Shown here: piece after piece, positions 54,271-63,762 of the stretch
Layout: each line of letters starts with the position of its first letter
Numbering within the stretch: position 1 is the stretch's first letter
Origin: Amylibacter sp.
GTDB taxonomy: Bacteria > Pseudomonadota > Alphaproteobacteria > Rhodobacterales > Rhodobacteraceae
Direction: 5' to 3'
NCBI GenBank assembly: GCA_021775355.1
Contig: JAJFHZ010000034.1
Coordinates: 62,001 to 126,000, forward strand
DNA: 64,000 nt
Program-made: the position numbers and the translations under genes
Notes under the pieces: model-generated
The model's database searches: none
Told to the model about the DNA's origin: nothing
The model's input: the letters and a program-made list of their open reading frames with translations, nothing else

Positions 54271-55334
54271 GCCTGCCCATCTTTGATCATTTTACGCGCA
54301 ATGGTACGAAACGCCTGCGCGTGTGGTGAGTTTGGTTTCGACACTACAATAGGTGCGCCGCCGTCGCTGGCAAGGCGAATATCGATATGTAACGGGATTT
54401 CGCCCAACAGCGCCGTGTTCAATTTTGCAGCTTCCGCAGCAACACCACCATGGCCAAACACATGTTCTTCGTGACCGCATTCAGAACAAATGTGGGTCGA
54501 CATGTTTTCAATCATACCTAAGATAGGTGTTCCGAGTTTATCAAACATATCCAACGCTTTACGCGCATCTATTAAAGCAACATCTTGTGGAGTTGAGACG
54601 ATTATTGCCCCTGTCACTTCGGCCTTTTGCGCCAAAGTCATTTGCACATCACCCGTACCTGGGGGCAGATCAACGATCAAAACGTCCAGCTTGCCCCATT
54701 GGACTTGCGTCATCATTTGTTGCAACGCACCCATCAACATCGGGCCGCGCCACACCACGGCTTCATCTTCGCGTGTCATCAGACCGATAGACATCAATGT
54801 AACACCGTGGTTGCGCAGTGGCATGATGGTAGTACCGTCAGGTGACGAGGGTCGCCCCGAAATGCCCAACATACGCGGTTGCGATGGTCCATAAACATCC
54901 GCATCCAACAAGCCAACTTTGCGCCCTTCTGCGGCCAGTGCCACCGCCAGGTTTGCCGAAACAGTCGATTTCCCGACGCCACCTTTGCCCGAAGCCACGG
55001 CGATAATCCGGTCAATGCCCGGAATTTTTTGTGGCCCTGTAGGTTCTGCTTTTTTACCGCCGCCCAAATCGGGTGGGGCAGGGGTGGCGCTATGGGCGGT
55101 CATCACCACCGATACGTTTGCAACACCATCCAATGCTTCCAGTTCAGCAGTGGCTTGTGTTTGTACAGCTTCCATCATTTTGGCCCGTGCAGGGTCAATT
55201 TCCAGCACAAAGCGCACCGCCCCGTCGTTGACGGTCAAGGCACGCACCAAACCCGCCGTTACGATGTCTTTTTGGCTGATCGGATCAATGATTTTACCCA
55301 AAACATCCAGTACGGTTTCACGAGTCAGCGGCAT
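54267..55334 (-). CDS. Mrp/NBP35-family iron-sulfur carrier ATPase
   Basis: 355 residues. Deviant Walker A GKGGVGKSTVSANLAVALA, DADVYGPSQPRMLG, and the Fe-S carrier cysteines CSECGHEEH near residue 277. The N-terminal 90 residues are the MIP18-like/DUF59 domain (LGKIIDPISQKDIV). Delivers Fe-S clusters to target proteins; here the likely clients are FDH subunits and the 4Fe-4S protein upstream. Confidence 0.88.
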   Translation of the reverse strand: MPLTRETVLDVLGKIIDPISQKDIVTAGLVRALTVNDGAVRFVLEIDPARAKMMEAVQTQATAELEALDGVANVSVVMTAHSATPAPPDLGGGKKAEPTGPQKIPGIDRIIAVASGKGGVGKSTVSANLAVALAAEGRKVGLLDADVYGPSQPRMLGISGRPSSPDGTTIMPLRNHGVTLMSIGLMTREDEAVVWRGPMLMGALQQMMTQVQWGKLDVLIVDLPPGTGDVQMTLAQKAEVTGAIIVSTPQDVALIDARKALDMFDKLGTPILGMIENMSTHICSECGHEEHVFGHGGVAAEAAKLNTALLGEIPLHIDIRLASDGGAPIVVSKPNSPHAQAFRTIARKMIKDGQA

Positions 55335-55335
55335 C

Positions 55336-55539
55336 TCAGGCTTGGCCTGCTATCTGACCTGTTACAACATGTTCGATGTCCAGTCCGTCAACAGTCAAAA
55401 CCATCTTTGCACTAAACGATTTACCCGCGGTCACATCAGAACCCGCTTTGCGCATCGCTTCCTCTATAGCTTGCTGTGAGGTTACGCCGACCTGTTTCGG
55501 GAACTTGCGCATTGTCATGTTAAAATTCTCGTCGCTCAT
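55336..55539 (-). CDS. DUF6494-like small protein
   Basis: 67 residues: MSDENFNMTMRKFPKQVGVT then SQQAIEEAMRKAG and VLTVDGLDIEHVVTGQI. Small, soluble, one base from the Mrp gene. Regular companion in this operon type; function unknown. Confidence 0.65.
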   Translation of the reverse strand: MSDENFNMTMRKFPKQVGVTSQQAIEEAMRKAGSDVTAGKSFSAKMVLTVDGLDIEHVVTGQIAGQA

Positions 55540-55564
55540 TATATAATCCTATATTTTCTGTCTA

Positions 55565-57523
55565 TTAGTGATCTTTTCGTTTGGAAAAGTAGTCATCTGT
55601 GGTGCGGGTTTTCGGGCGGTCTCCGGCCTGAAATGGGTTGTCCGTGTTTTGATATTGAACGTTGATACGGCAATTATCGCACATCCTGATCAGCTTGCCT
55701 GAATCGCTTTCGGCAAACATCGGATGTTTGCCTTCTAGTTGCGCCACAATCCGTTCTATAGTTGATTTCACCCCAAACAATGACCCACATTCAATACAGG
55801 CAAACGGTTCTTCTTCATGTAGAACCTCTTGATTAAAGGCACTATCATCCAAGTTCATTTGCGGCTTCAGTGTAATGGCGTTTTCGGGGCAAACTGTTTC
55901 GCACAGCCCGCATTGTAAACAGGCTGTTTCCTGAAAACGCAGTTGTGGCATATCAGGATTGTCGCCCAAGGCCCCCGATGGACAAAGCGAGGCACAAGAC
56001 AAGCATAGGGTACAAGCGTCGGTATCGACCACAACAGCCCCATATGGCGCACTTTCAGGCAGCACAATCGGAACGTTCACATCTGGTTGCAAAGCTTTAG
56101 CACTTAAACGGGTCACATCACGGCGACCGCCTATGGGTAAAATAGGATCGGCAACAGGGCTAAAACTTTCGGTCGTATAAAGCGTGTCACAGAAAGCATC
56201 GGGGTCGTTGACGTCGATCAATGTTACTTGTGCACCCCCCGCAATGGCATTGGCCATTTCCGCTTCACCACTGACAACCGTATTTTCGGTTTTTGGTGAC
56301 AGCAACACATGCACATTGGCAAAGCCTGTGGCCAAAGCGGCCAACATTTCGGCGTGGCCAAAGCCAGTGATGGTCTCAACTTCGATTGGAATGACCTCGG
56401 CAGGCAGGCCACGCCCGAAACGGGCGGCCAGCGAAATCATCTCAGCACCGAATTCGGTATCATGCACCAAAAGTTGTGGAACAGTTCCGCCCGCCGCTTT
56501 GAAAGCTTCAGCCAGATTTTGTATACGGCGAAAAATAAACGAAACTGGCGGCGCGTCATATGAAATCGCTCCCGATGGGCAAATTGCCGAACAGGCACCG
56601 CAACCCGCACAAGCCATTGCATCGATTAATATACTATCACCGTTAGGTGTCAGTGCGCTTGTCGGGCAAATATCAAGACACTTGCTACACCCAATTTGTT
56701 CTGCACGGGAATGGGCGCATATATTTGCGTCATAAGTTAGGTAAAGCGGCTTTTCAAAAGTACCAACCATGTGTGACGCATCAAATACAACTGATGCAAC
56801 GGCCAGTGGATCACCGGGATCGGCCCGTAAATATCCATCGCGTTTTTCGGGGGCAGGAAATAGTGGCGTACCGCCTGTCAGATCTAGAATGATGTCGCAT
56901 TGTGAAACAGCCCCGTTCTGTGGGTCTGTAAATCCGCGCTCACCGCGGCCTGCGGGATTGATTTCTTGAAACCCGTCAATGCGAACAGTGAAACCCCCCA
57001 AGGTACCGGAGGTGGATTTTAGTGCGCCTGAAACAACATCGAAACCACGGTTCAACGGGGCTTCATCGGGGGCGGGAAGCAAGACAGTCACGCTTAGAAT
57101 TTCGCTTAACTTTTCAGCCGCCGCTAGGGCCGTTTCAGGCGCACCGATGATCAGACACATGCCTTCGGATATAACATCGACTGCTTTTCCGGCGGGTGCT
57201 TCCAGCTGCATGTCGCTGACCAAAGCGGCCATTTTAGGCCCTGCATTGGCACCATCCTCGGACCATCCGGCACGGTCGCGAATATCGACAAATTCTGGTG
57301 GCTCTACATCCAGTTCATCGGCCAGTTCTTCAAACAACGCACGTTCCTGCAAACAGGCAAAAATCGCATCCCCGTCCTGAATATATTTTGCCGCATCTTG
57401 GGTCTGTGTTGTGCAAAGTCCTGAATGAATGCGCGAACACTGTATATCTTCCAGCGCATCAAAAGACGAAGTGTTTAGCGTTTGCGATTTAGAACAATCG
57501 CATAAAATCAATGTCTTAGGCAT
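55565..57523 (-). CDS. multi-cluster 4Fe-4S ferredoxin-like protein of the FDH operon
   Basis: 652 residues. Contains four CxxCxxxCP-type clusters: CSKCLDICPTSAL and CAGCGACSAICPSGA in the middle, CTLCLSCASLCPSGAL and CLQCGLCETVCPENAI near 530-570, and a further CIECGSLFG...CDNCRIN at the C-terminus. N-terminal half is a CysS/LarE-like region without clear motif. First gene of the minus-strand operon with DUF6494, Mrp, BPL-like and DUF6505. Likely feeds electrons or clusters to FDH assembly; exact role not known. Confidence 0.75.
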   Translation of the reverse strand: MPKTLILCDCSKSQTLNTSSFDALEDIQCSRIHSGLCTTQTQDAAKYIQDGDAIFACLQERALFEELADELDVEPPEFVDIRDRAGWSEDGANAGPKMAALVSDMQLEAPAGKAVDVISEGMCLIIGAPETALAAAEKLSEILSVTVLLPAPDEAPLNRGFDVVSGALKSTSGTLGGFTVRIDGFQEINPAGRGERGFTDPQNGAVSQCDIILDLTGGTPLFPAPEKRDGYLRADPGDPLAVASVVFDASHMVGTFEKPLYLTYDANICAHSRAEQIGCSKCLDICPTSALTPNGDSILIDAMACAGCGACSAICPSGAISYDAPPVSFIFRRIQNLAEAFKAAGGTVPQLLVHDTEFGAEMISLAARFGRGLPAEVIPIEVETITGFGHAEMLAALATGFANVHVLLSPKTENTVVSGEAEMANAIAGGAQVTLIDVNDPDAFCDTLYTTESFSPVADPILPIGGRRDVTRLSAKALQPDVNVPIVLPESAPYGAVVVDTDACTLCLSCASLCPSGALGDNPDMPQLRFQETACLQCGLCETVCPENAITLKPQMNLDDSAFNQEVLHEEEPFACIECGSLFGVKSTIERIVAQLEGKHPMFAESDSGKLIRMCDNCRINVQYQNTDNPFQAGDRPKTRTTDDYFSKRKDH

Positions 57524-57969
57524 GTATTTCTTTCTGGTTTTCTGGTTTGAAAAAACGGAGTTCTGTTTGCAACAAACCTAGCATAGGCACGAAAAAAACT
57601 ATTGGTAAAGGCAGAAAATGTGTGTGGGGATGTTTATTCCAAACGTATTGCCAATCGAAGAAAAGTAAATTTTACGAATTGATTTTGGGGGTGAAATGCA
57701 GATTTTTTGAGGTTGATAAAATTGATTCTCGGAATGTGCTTTGAACATTTTTTATTACTTAGTATTTAATTTTTCGCGATGTGGACATTTTGTCCATCTC
57801 ATAGAAAATTGGCCATGGAAAAATAGACATTCTGTCCATCATCCCGATTTACTGTCGATTGTCGGCGGTTTTCATCAATTTATACTTGGAAAACCCGGTT
57901 TTGGCACCCTAACTTTAATCAACAGCTTAACAAAGCCAATGTTGTAACTGTTTGGGAGGACAGTTGAGG
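57524..57969. other. divergent regulatory region of the FDH locus
   Basis: 446 bp between the two operons. AT-rich, no coding evidence. Contains the palindrome pair described separately at 57782-57838. A partial sigma-54-like TTGGCAC sits at about 57901 but lacks the second element. Confidence 0.6.
57782..57838. promoter_or_regulatory. pair of TGGACA-N3-TGTCCA palindromes
   Basis: Site 1 TGGACA-TTT-TGTCCA at 57782-57796 is a perfect dyad; site 2 TAGACA-TTC-TGTCCA at 57824-57838 has one mismatch. Centres are 42 bp apart, four helical turns, so dimers bound at both would face the same side. A likely operator for the FDH operon; the GAFTGA-less NtrC-like regulator is a candidate binder. Confidence 0.6.
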
Positions 57970-58533
57970 ATGAACTCAAGATCAATTTCTATGCCTGTTG
58001 GGATCGTCGTTCGCAAAACGCCGGGCGTGACCAAGTGGGCAAAATGGAATTGGAAAGTCGTGGGGGTTTTGCCGGGTGCAGGGCCTGCCGACTGGTCGGA
58101 ATTGCGCCGTGAGGGCGATGCCGTGGAATATCACGCAGGCACTTTGACATTGGAACTTTACCGCACCGATACCGAAGCCTATCTGACAGGCCTTTCATCC
58201 AAAACGCCTGTTTTATACGTGGTCATGCAAAATGCCGGAACCAATGACGAACTAGGCGATATTGAATTACATCTGATCACCGCGTCACCCTACGAGTCGC
58301 AAGATTATGCCGATAGTGGTGAAGATACCGTTGAGCCGGTTCCGATGCCTGTGTCTATAATTGCCTGGATCGCGGATTTTGTGGAATTACATCATGAACA
58401 CGAGGTGTTCATCAAACGCAAACGCGGCAAAAAATTCAGCGACCCTGCCGAAGATGGCGTTGGGGACAAGCGGATCAAGCAGGCCACCGATGTTTACCGT
58501 GCCCCCCGTCACAAAACGGAGTTTGTGCAATGA
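57970..58533 (+). CDS. DUF3305 family protein
   Basis: 187 residues. MNSRSISMPVGIVVRKTPGV then TKWAKWNWKVVGVLPGAG is the hallmark of DUF3305, a family seen upstream of formate dehydrogenase genes. A GGGAGGA ribosome site nine bases before the ATG; an upstream in-frame TTG at 57952 is not used. First gene of the FDH operon. Function unknown. Confidence 0.78.
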   Translation: MNSRSISMPVGIVVRKTPGVTKWAKWNWKVVGVLPGAGPADWSELRREGDAVEYHAGTLTLELYRTDTEAYLTGLSSKTPVLYVVMQNAGTNDELGDIELHLITASPYESQDYADSGEDTVEPVPMPVSIIAWIADFVELHHEHEVFIKRKRGKKFSDPAEDGVGDKRIKQATDVYRAPRHKTEFVQ

Positions 58534-59162
58534 AGGCGCGTCAGGATTTCTGGAGCCGCCGCAAACAAGCGGTCGAAGCCGAAGCCGAGGTCGAAGTTGC
58601 CAAACAGGTTGCTGTTGAAGAAAAGCAATCGGTTGAGGCGATAGAAGCGCAAACCGACGCAGAAGTTTTGGAAGAATTGGGTCTGCAAGACCCAGAAACG
58701 ATGGAAGCGGGTGATGATTTTTCTGCCTTTATGGCCAAAGCCGTTCCAACCCGCCTGCGCAACCGGGCGTTGCGTAAATTATGGTTAAGCAATCCTGCCT
58801 TGGCAAATTTGGATGCTTTGGTGGATTATGGCGAAGATTTTACAACCAGTGCGGACGCAGTAGAAGTGGTCCAAACAACTTATCAGGTTGGCAAAGGGTT
58901 ATTGGCCCACGTGCAGGAAATGGCACGCCAAGATGAGGTTAAGCTTCAAAGCCAAGATGCGGATGAAATGCCGCACGTTACAGAAGAATTAGAAGAACAA
59001 ACTTCGATAGAAGAACTTGCGTTTGTTGAAGACGACGACGCTGGCATGGATGTTGAAATTGAAGACGATAGTGTGGTGGTAACACGTGACGAAAGTTTTG
59101 AAACAGAGGTCGTGTTCGCTTCGAAAAAACGTATGCGATTTGTGATCGGAGCGGAAATTTAA
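58530..59162 (+). CDS. DUF3306 family protein
   Basis: 210 residues, highly acidic. N-terminus MKARQDFWSRRKQAVEAEAE with heptad-like charge, core DDFSAFMAKAVPTRLRNRAL and RKLWLSNPALANLDALVDYG, the DUF3306 signature, then an extended Glu/Asp tail. Overlaps DUF3305 by ATGA. Same operon partner of FDH as in other Rhodobacterales. Confidence 0.78.
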   Translation: MKARQDFWSRRKQAVEAEAEVEVAKQVAVEEKQSVEAIEAQTDAEVLEELGLQDPETMEAGDDFSAFMAKAVPTRLRNRALRKLWLSNPALANLDALVDYGEDFTTSADAVEVVQTTYQVGKGLLAHVQEMARQDEVKLQSQDADEMPHVTEELEEQTSIEELAFVEDDDAGMDVEIEDDSVVVTRDESFETEVVFASKKRMRFVIGAEI

Positions 59163-59198
59163 AACCTGATTATCAGTCAGGTAAACTGGGAGGATAAG

Positions 59199-59807
59199 GT
59201 GCTGGCAACTGCATCAAATATAAAGATAACGGAAGAAGATCAGCTGCGTGCAGATCTATACGATTATTTAGCGGCACTTCTTGCCGGGCCGCCGTCCAAG
59301 GCATTGCTGAAGAAAACCATTACACTCAAAGGTGACGACAGTGATCTGGGCGCAGGTTTCAAAGCCTTGTCACGTGTAGCGTCTGCGCAAAATGAAAAAT
59401 CTGCAAGCAGTGAATTCAACGCGTTGTTCATTGGAATTGGGCGTGGTGAATTGTTGCCCTATGCCAGTTTCTATCTGACGGGTTTCTTGAATGAAAAACC
59501 ACTTGCCGCATTGCGCAAAGATATGGTGGGCCTGCGTATTTCGCGTGCCCCAAACGTGTTTGAACCCGAAGACAACATCGCCAGCCTGTTTGAAATGATG
59601 GCGGGCATGATCACCGGGCGGTTTAATGAGCCTGCCGGCCTTGACCAACAAAAAGAGTTCTTCAACCGACATATTGGCCCCTGGGCCGAGCATTTCTTTT
59701 CGGATTTGGAAGGGGCCAAAAATTCAGTTCTTTATGCACCCGTCGGCGCAATCGGTCGTGTGTTCATAGGTATAGAACAGGAAGCATTTCGCATGGTGGC
59801 CAAATAA
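59199..59807 (+). CDS. TorD-family chaperone for the FDH catalytic subunit
   Basis: 202 residues, all-helical chaperone-type protein. ELLPYASFYLTGFLNEKPL and EPEDNIASLFEMMAGMITGR are the conserved E/P...Y...DH-like TorD/DmsD motifs. Binds Tat leaders of molybdoenzymes to proofread cofactor insertion. Start GTG at 59199 with GGGAGGA ahead. Confidence 0.8.
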   Translation: MLATASNIKITEEDQLRADLYDYLAALLAGPPSKALLKKTITLKGDDSDLGAGFKALSRVASAQNEKSASSEFNALFIGIGRGELLPYASFYLTGFLNEKPLAALRKDMVGLRISRAPNVFEPEDNIASLFEMMAGMITGRFNEPAGLDQQKEFFNRHIGPWAEHFFSDLEGAKNSVLYAPVGAIGRVFIGIEQEAFRMVAK

Positions 59808-59858
59808 CGGTCACTTTAACCGGTCGGTGCAAACCGACCATAACATAGGAGAAGTCGA

Positions 59859-60050
59859 ATGACGAAAAAGAACGAGGCTGAAACAAACAGCCGACGTGAT
59901 TTCCTAAAAATGGCATCCGTTGCAGCACCCGCTGTTGCCGTTGCCGTGACAGGTGAAGCAGCCGTAGCTGACACGCTTGATCAACATGCAGGCGAAGGTC
60001 TGCAAGATACCGCCCATACACGGGCATATTTTGAAACTGCCCGCTTCTAG
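59859..60050 (+). CDS. formate dehydrogenase TAT-target peptide
   Basis: 63 residues: NSRRDFLKMASVAAPAVAVAV is split here only as NSRRDFLKMA, a twin-arginine leader, followed by a short tail ending TRAYFETARF. This tiny protein regularly lies between torD and the FDH alpha gene. Likely a leader-like adaptor; GGAGAAG before the ATG. Confidence 0.72.
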   Translation: MTKKNEAETNSRRDFLKMASVAAPAVAVAVTGEAAVADTLDQHAGEGLQDTAHTRAYFETARF

Positions 60051-60158
60051 GCGGACATTTTACACCAAGCGGTGAGAGGTTGCGAAACGCCCAGACTATC
60101 GTGAAGACAAAAATATAAGATTTTGGCAATCCTGCCATACCAACATTGGAGATATACA

Positions 60159-63053
60159 ATGCTCAGGAAAAAGACCAACGGGGTTGCGCGACGCCCCCAA
60201 CGGACAAGCCTCCTGTCAAAGGTAACAGAGAAATCTGTTGACCGTCGTTCGTTCCTTAGGGGATCAGGCCTGGCCATCGGTGGCTTGGCGGCGATCGGTG
60301 CAACAGCAGGCTCTGTGACGAAGGCATCAGCACAATCAGCCGTAAATGGCGCCGTAAGCACGGTCAAATCCGTTTGTACCAACTGTTCTGTCGGTTGTAC
60401 CGTCATGGCAGAAGTGGACAACGGCGTTTGGACGGGGCAGGAACCCGGCTTTGACAGCCCGTTCAACTTAGGTGCGCATTGCGCCAAAGGGGCATCCGCA
60501 CGCGAAGCAGCCCACGGTGAACGCCGTCTGAAATACCCGATGAAAAAAGAGGGTGGTGAATGGAAACGCATCAGCTGGGAGCAGGCGATCAACGAGATCG
60601 GCGATGGCATGATGGACATCCGAAAAGAAAGCGGCCCGGACAGTGTATACTGGTTGGGTTCAGCCAAGTTCAACAATGAACAGTCTTATCTGTTCCGCAA
60701 GTTTGCGGCCTATTGGGGCACGAACAACGTGGACCATCAGGCGCGCATCTGTCACTCTACAACCGTTGCAGGTGTAGCAAACACATGGGGCTATGGCGCC
60801 ATGACCAATAGCTACAACGACATTCACAATTCAAAAGCGATTTTTGTTATTGGTGGTAATCCAGCCGAAGCACATCCAGTGTCTTTGGTGCATATCCTGA
60901 AAGCCAAAGAGGAAAATAATGCACCATTGATCGTTTGTGACCCACGCTTTACACGTACCGCGGCACATGCCGACGAATATGTACGTATGCGTCCGGGCAC
61001 TGACGTGGCTTTGATCTGGGGTATCCTGTATCATATATTCGAAAATGGTTGGGAAGATACCGAGTTTATCCGTACACGTGTTTACGGTATGGATGAAATC
61101 CAGAACGAAGTGAAAAAATGGAACCCTGAAGAAGTTGAACGTGTAACTGGCGTTCCCGGGGCCCAATTGAAGCGCGTTGCGCACACATTGGCAAACAATC
61201 GTCCCGGCACTGTGATTTGGTGCATGGGTGGTACGCAACATACAACTGGTAACAACAACACGCGTGCCTATTGTATTTTGCAACTTGCCCTTGGCAACAT
61301 GGGTACATCAGGTGGCGGTACCAACATTTTCCGTGGTCACGATAACGTGCAAGGTGCCACTGACATGTGCATTTTATCCCACTCTCTGCCCGGCTATTAT
61401 GGCCTGTCAGGTGGTGCATGGGCGCATTGGTCACGTGTTTGGGGTGAAGACCTTGAATGGATGAAAAGCCGCTTTGACAGCATCAAAGACAAAGATGGCA
61501 AAGACAAACCATTGATGAATTTGAAGGGTATTCCGGTATCGCGTTGGATTGACGGTGTGTTGGAAGACAAAGACAACATTGATCAGCCAAACAACGTGCG
61601 TGCGATGGTTCTTTGGGGCCATGCTCCGAATAGTCAAACCCGTGGTAAGGAAATGAAAACGGCAATGGAAAAACTCGACATGCTTGTCGTGATTGATCCA
61701 TACCCAACAGTATCTGCCGTAATGCATGACCGCACCGATGGTGTTTATCTGTTGCCTGCGTCAACCCAATATGAAACCCGTGGCTCTGTCACAGCTTCAA
61801 ACCGGTCGTTCCAATGGCGTGATCAGGTGGTTGATCCATTGTTTGAATCACTACCGGACCATACTATCATGGGCAAGTTCGCCAACAAATTTGGTTGGGC
61901 TGACCGTTTCTTCCGGAATATCGAGATGGAAGATGCCGACACACCAAACGTTGAAAGCATTACACGTGAATTCAATGGTGGCATGTGGACAATCGGTTAC
62001 ACGGGCTGTTCGCCGGAGCGGATCAAATCGCATATGGCCAATCAGCATACGTTCGACAAAACCACATTGCAGGCCGTTGGTGGCCCGAATGACGGGGAAT
62101 ACTACGGACTGCCGTGGCCTTGTTGGGGTACCGCAGAGATGGGGCACCCCGGAACACCAAACCTTTATGACATGTCCAAGAAAGTGTCTGAAGGCGGGTT
62201 GACTTTCCGCGCCCGTTTCGGTGTGGAACGTGAAGGAACCAATCTACTGGCAGAAGGTGTTTATTCCAAAGGATCTGAAATTCAGGACGGTTATCCTGAG
62301 TTTACCATGGCCATGCTCAAAGAGCTTGGTTGGGATGGTGATCTGACGGCAGACGAACGTGCTGCAATAGACGCCGTTGCAGGTGACAAGACCAACTGGA
62401 AAACCGACCTTTCAGGTGGTATCCAGCGGGTTGCGATCAGTCACGAATGTGCGCCATTTGGCAATGCCAAGGCCCGTGCGGTTGTTTGGACGTTCCCTGA
62501 TCCGGTTCCTGTTCACCGTGAGCCACTATATACCAACCGTCGCGATCTGGTTGCAGATTATCCAACATATGATGATAAACAGGCTTACCGCCTGCCGACA
62601 TTATATGCCTCTATCCAGAAGCAGGACTTCTCGAAAGACTATCCGATGATCCTGACTACAGGACGGCTGGTTGAATATGAAGGTGGTGGTGACGAAAGTC
62701 GTTCAAACCCTTGGCTGGCAGAATTGCAACAAGACATGTTTGTCGAGATCAACATACGCGATGCCAATAATTTAGGTGTACGTGATGGCGAACAGGTCTG
62801 GGTTGAAGGTGCCGAAGGGTCCAAGATCAAAGTCATGGCTATGGTCACGGAACGTGTCGGTGCCGGTGTGGCATTCTTACCGTTCCACTTCGGTGGGCAT
62901 ATGGAAGGCCGGGACATGGGGGAAAACTACCCCGATGGCGCAGCCCCCTATGTCTTGGGCGAAGCCGCAAATACTGCAATGACCTATGGTTATGACAGTG
63001 TAACGCAAATGCAAGAGAGCAAAGTATCTCTTTGCAAAATCTCAGTAGCTTAA
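60159..63053 (+). CDS. formate dehydrogenase alpha subunit (Cys type)
   Basis: 964-residue molybdenum enzyme, Tat-exported. Leader VDRRSFLRGSGLA; N-terminal Fe4S4 site CTNCSVGCTV...CAKGAS; Mo-bis-MGD core with catalytic cysteine in ARICHSTTVAG (not selenocysteine) and GGNPAEAHPVS. C-terminal MopB domain from about 850 (TTGRLVEYEGGGDESRSNPW). Oxidises formate to CO2. ATG 60159 has GGAGA ahead; an open frame from 60123 is not used. Confidence 0.9.
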   Translation: MLRKKTNGVARRPQRTSLLSKVTEKSVDRRSFLRGSGLAIGGLAAIGATAGSVTKASAQSAVNGAVSTVKSVCTNCSVGCTVMAEVDNGVWTGQEPGFDSPFNLGAHCAKGASAREAAHGERRLKYPMKKEGGEWKRISWEQAINEIGDGMMDIRKESGPDSVYWLGSAKFNNEQSYLFRKFAAYWGTNNVDHQARICHSTTVAGVANTWGYGAMTNSYNDIHNSKAIFVIGGNPAEAHPVSLVHILKAKEENNAPLIVCDPRFTRTAAHADEYVRMRPGTDVALIWGILYHIFENGWEDTEFIRTRVYGMDEIQNEVKKWNPEEVERVTGVPGAQLKRVAHTLANNRPGTVIWCMGGTQHTTGNNNTRAYCILQLALGNMGTSGGGTNIFRGHDNVQGATDMCILSHSLPGYYGLSGGAWAHWSRVWGEDLEWMKSRFDSIKDKDGKDKPLMNLKGIPVSRWIDGVLEDKDNIDQPNNVRAMVLWGHAPNSQTRGKEMKTAMEKLDMLVVIDPYPTVSAVMHDRTDGVYLLPASTQYETRGSVTASNRSFQWRDQVVDPLFESLPDHTIMGKFANKFGWADRFFRNIEMEDADTPNVESITREFNGGMWTIGYTGCSPERIKSHMANQHTFDKTTLQAVGGPNDGEYYGLPWPCWGTAEMGHPGTPNLYDMSKKVSEGGLTFRARFGVEREGTNLLAEGVYSKGSEIQDGYPEFTMAMLKELGWDGDLTADERAAIDAVAGDKTNWKTDLSGGIQRVAISHECAPFGNAKARAVVWTFPDPVPVHREPLYTNRRDLVADYPTYDDKQAYRLPTLYASIQKQDFSKDYPMILTTGRLVEYEGGGDESRSNPWLAELQQDMFVEINIRDANNLGVRDGEQVWVEGAEGSKIKVMAMVTERVGAGVAFLPFHFGGHMEGRDMGENYPDGAAPYVLGEAANTAMTYGYDSVTQMQESKVSLCKISVA

Positions 63054-63066
63054 GGAGGGCTGAAAA

Positions 63067-63663
63067 ATGGCAAGAGTTAAGTTTCTATGTGATGCTGAAC
63101 GTTGCATTGAATGTAATGCCTGTGTGACGGCGTGTAAGAATGAACACGAGGTGCCTTGGGGCATCAACCGGCGCAAAGTTGTTACAATAAACGACGGCAA
63201 ACCGGGCGAACGGTCGATCTCGATCGCCTGTATGCATTGCTCGGATGCACCTTGTATGGCTGTATGTCCTGTGGACTGCTTCTATCAATCCGAAGACGGG
63301 ATTGTGTTGCACTCCAAGGATTTGTGTATCGGTTGCGGATATTGCTTCTACGCATGCCCGTTTGGTGCACCGCAGTATCCACAAGCCGGCAACTTCGGCA
63401 GTCGGGGCAAAATGGACAAATGTACATTCTGCGCAGGCGGACCGGAAGAAACCGGTTCACAAGCCGAGTTCCAGAAGTATGGGCGCAACCGTATTGCAGA
63501 AGGCAAACTGCCGATCTGTGCGGAAATGTGTTCAACCAAGGCACTTCTGGCCGGTGACGGCAATACCGTATCCAACATCTACCGTGAACGTGTGGTTTCA
63601 CGCGGCTTCGGTTCAGGTGCTTGGGGTTGGGGTACAGCATATGGCACCAAAAACGGTGGCTGA
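63067..63663 (+). CDS. formate dehydrogenase beta subunit (4Fe-4S)
   Basis: 198 residues, four 4Fe-4S clusters: CIECNACVTACKNEH, CMHCSDAPCMAVCP, CIGCGYCFYACPFG and CTFCAGG. Carries electrons from alpha to the membrane gamma subunit. No own Tat signal. 13 bp after the alpha gene. Confidence 0.9.
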   Translation: MARVKFLCDAERCIECNACVTACKNEHEVPWGINRRKVVTINDGKPGERSISIACMHCSDAPCMAVCPVDCFYQSEDGIVLHSKDLCIGCGYCFYACPFGAPQYPQAGNFGSRGKMDKCTFCAGGPEETGSQAEFQKYGRNRIAEGKLPICAEMCSTKALLAGDGNTVSNIYRERVVSRGFGSGAWGWGTAYGTKNGG

Positions 63664-63706
63664 TTAGATACAGGCTGTGGGTCTTCCATGGGCCCATGCC
63701 CTACTA

Positions 63707-63734
63707 GTGGGGCGGTGATTAATCGTCGCCCCAC
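63707..63734 (+). terminator. hairpin between FDH beta and gamma genes
   Basis: 8-bp stem GTGGGGCG / CGCCCCAC with a 12-nt loop, then ATAACACATATTTTA. Within the operon, so probably an attenuator or mRNA stabiliser. Confidence 0.5.
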
Positions 63735-63762
63735 ATAACACATATTTTACGGGTGCGAACAG

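Noticed and set aside
57896..57915. Possible sigma-54 promoter TTGGCAC before DUF3305
   Set aside because: The -12 element has TT where GC is required at the right spacing.
60159..63053. Selenocysteine formate dehydrogenase
   Set aside because: The active-site position is an ordinary cysteine codon in ARICHSTT, and there is no in-frame TGA.
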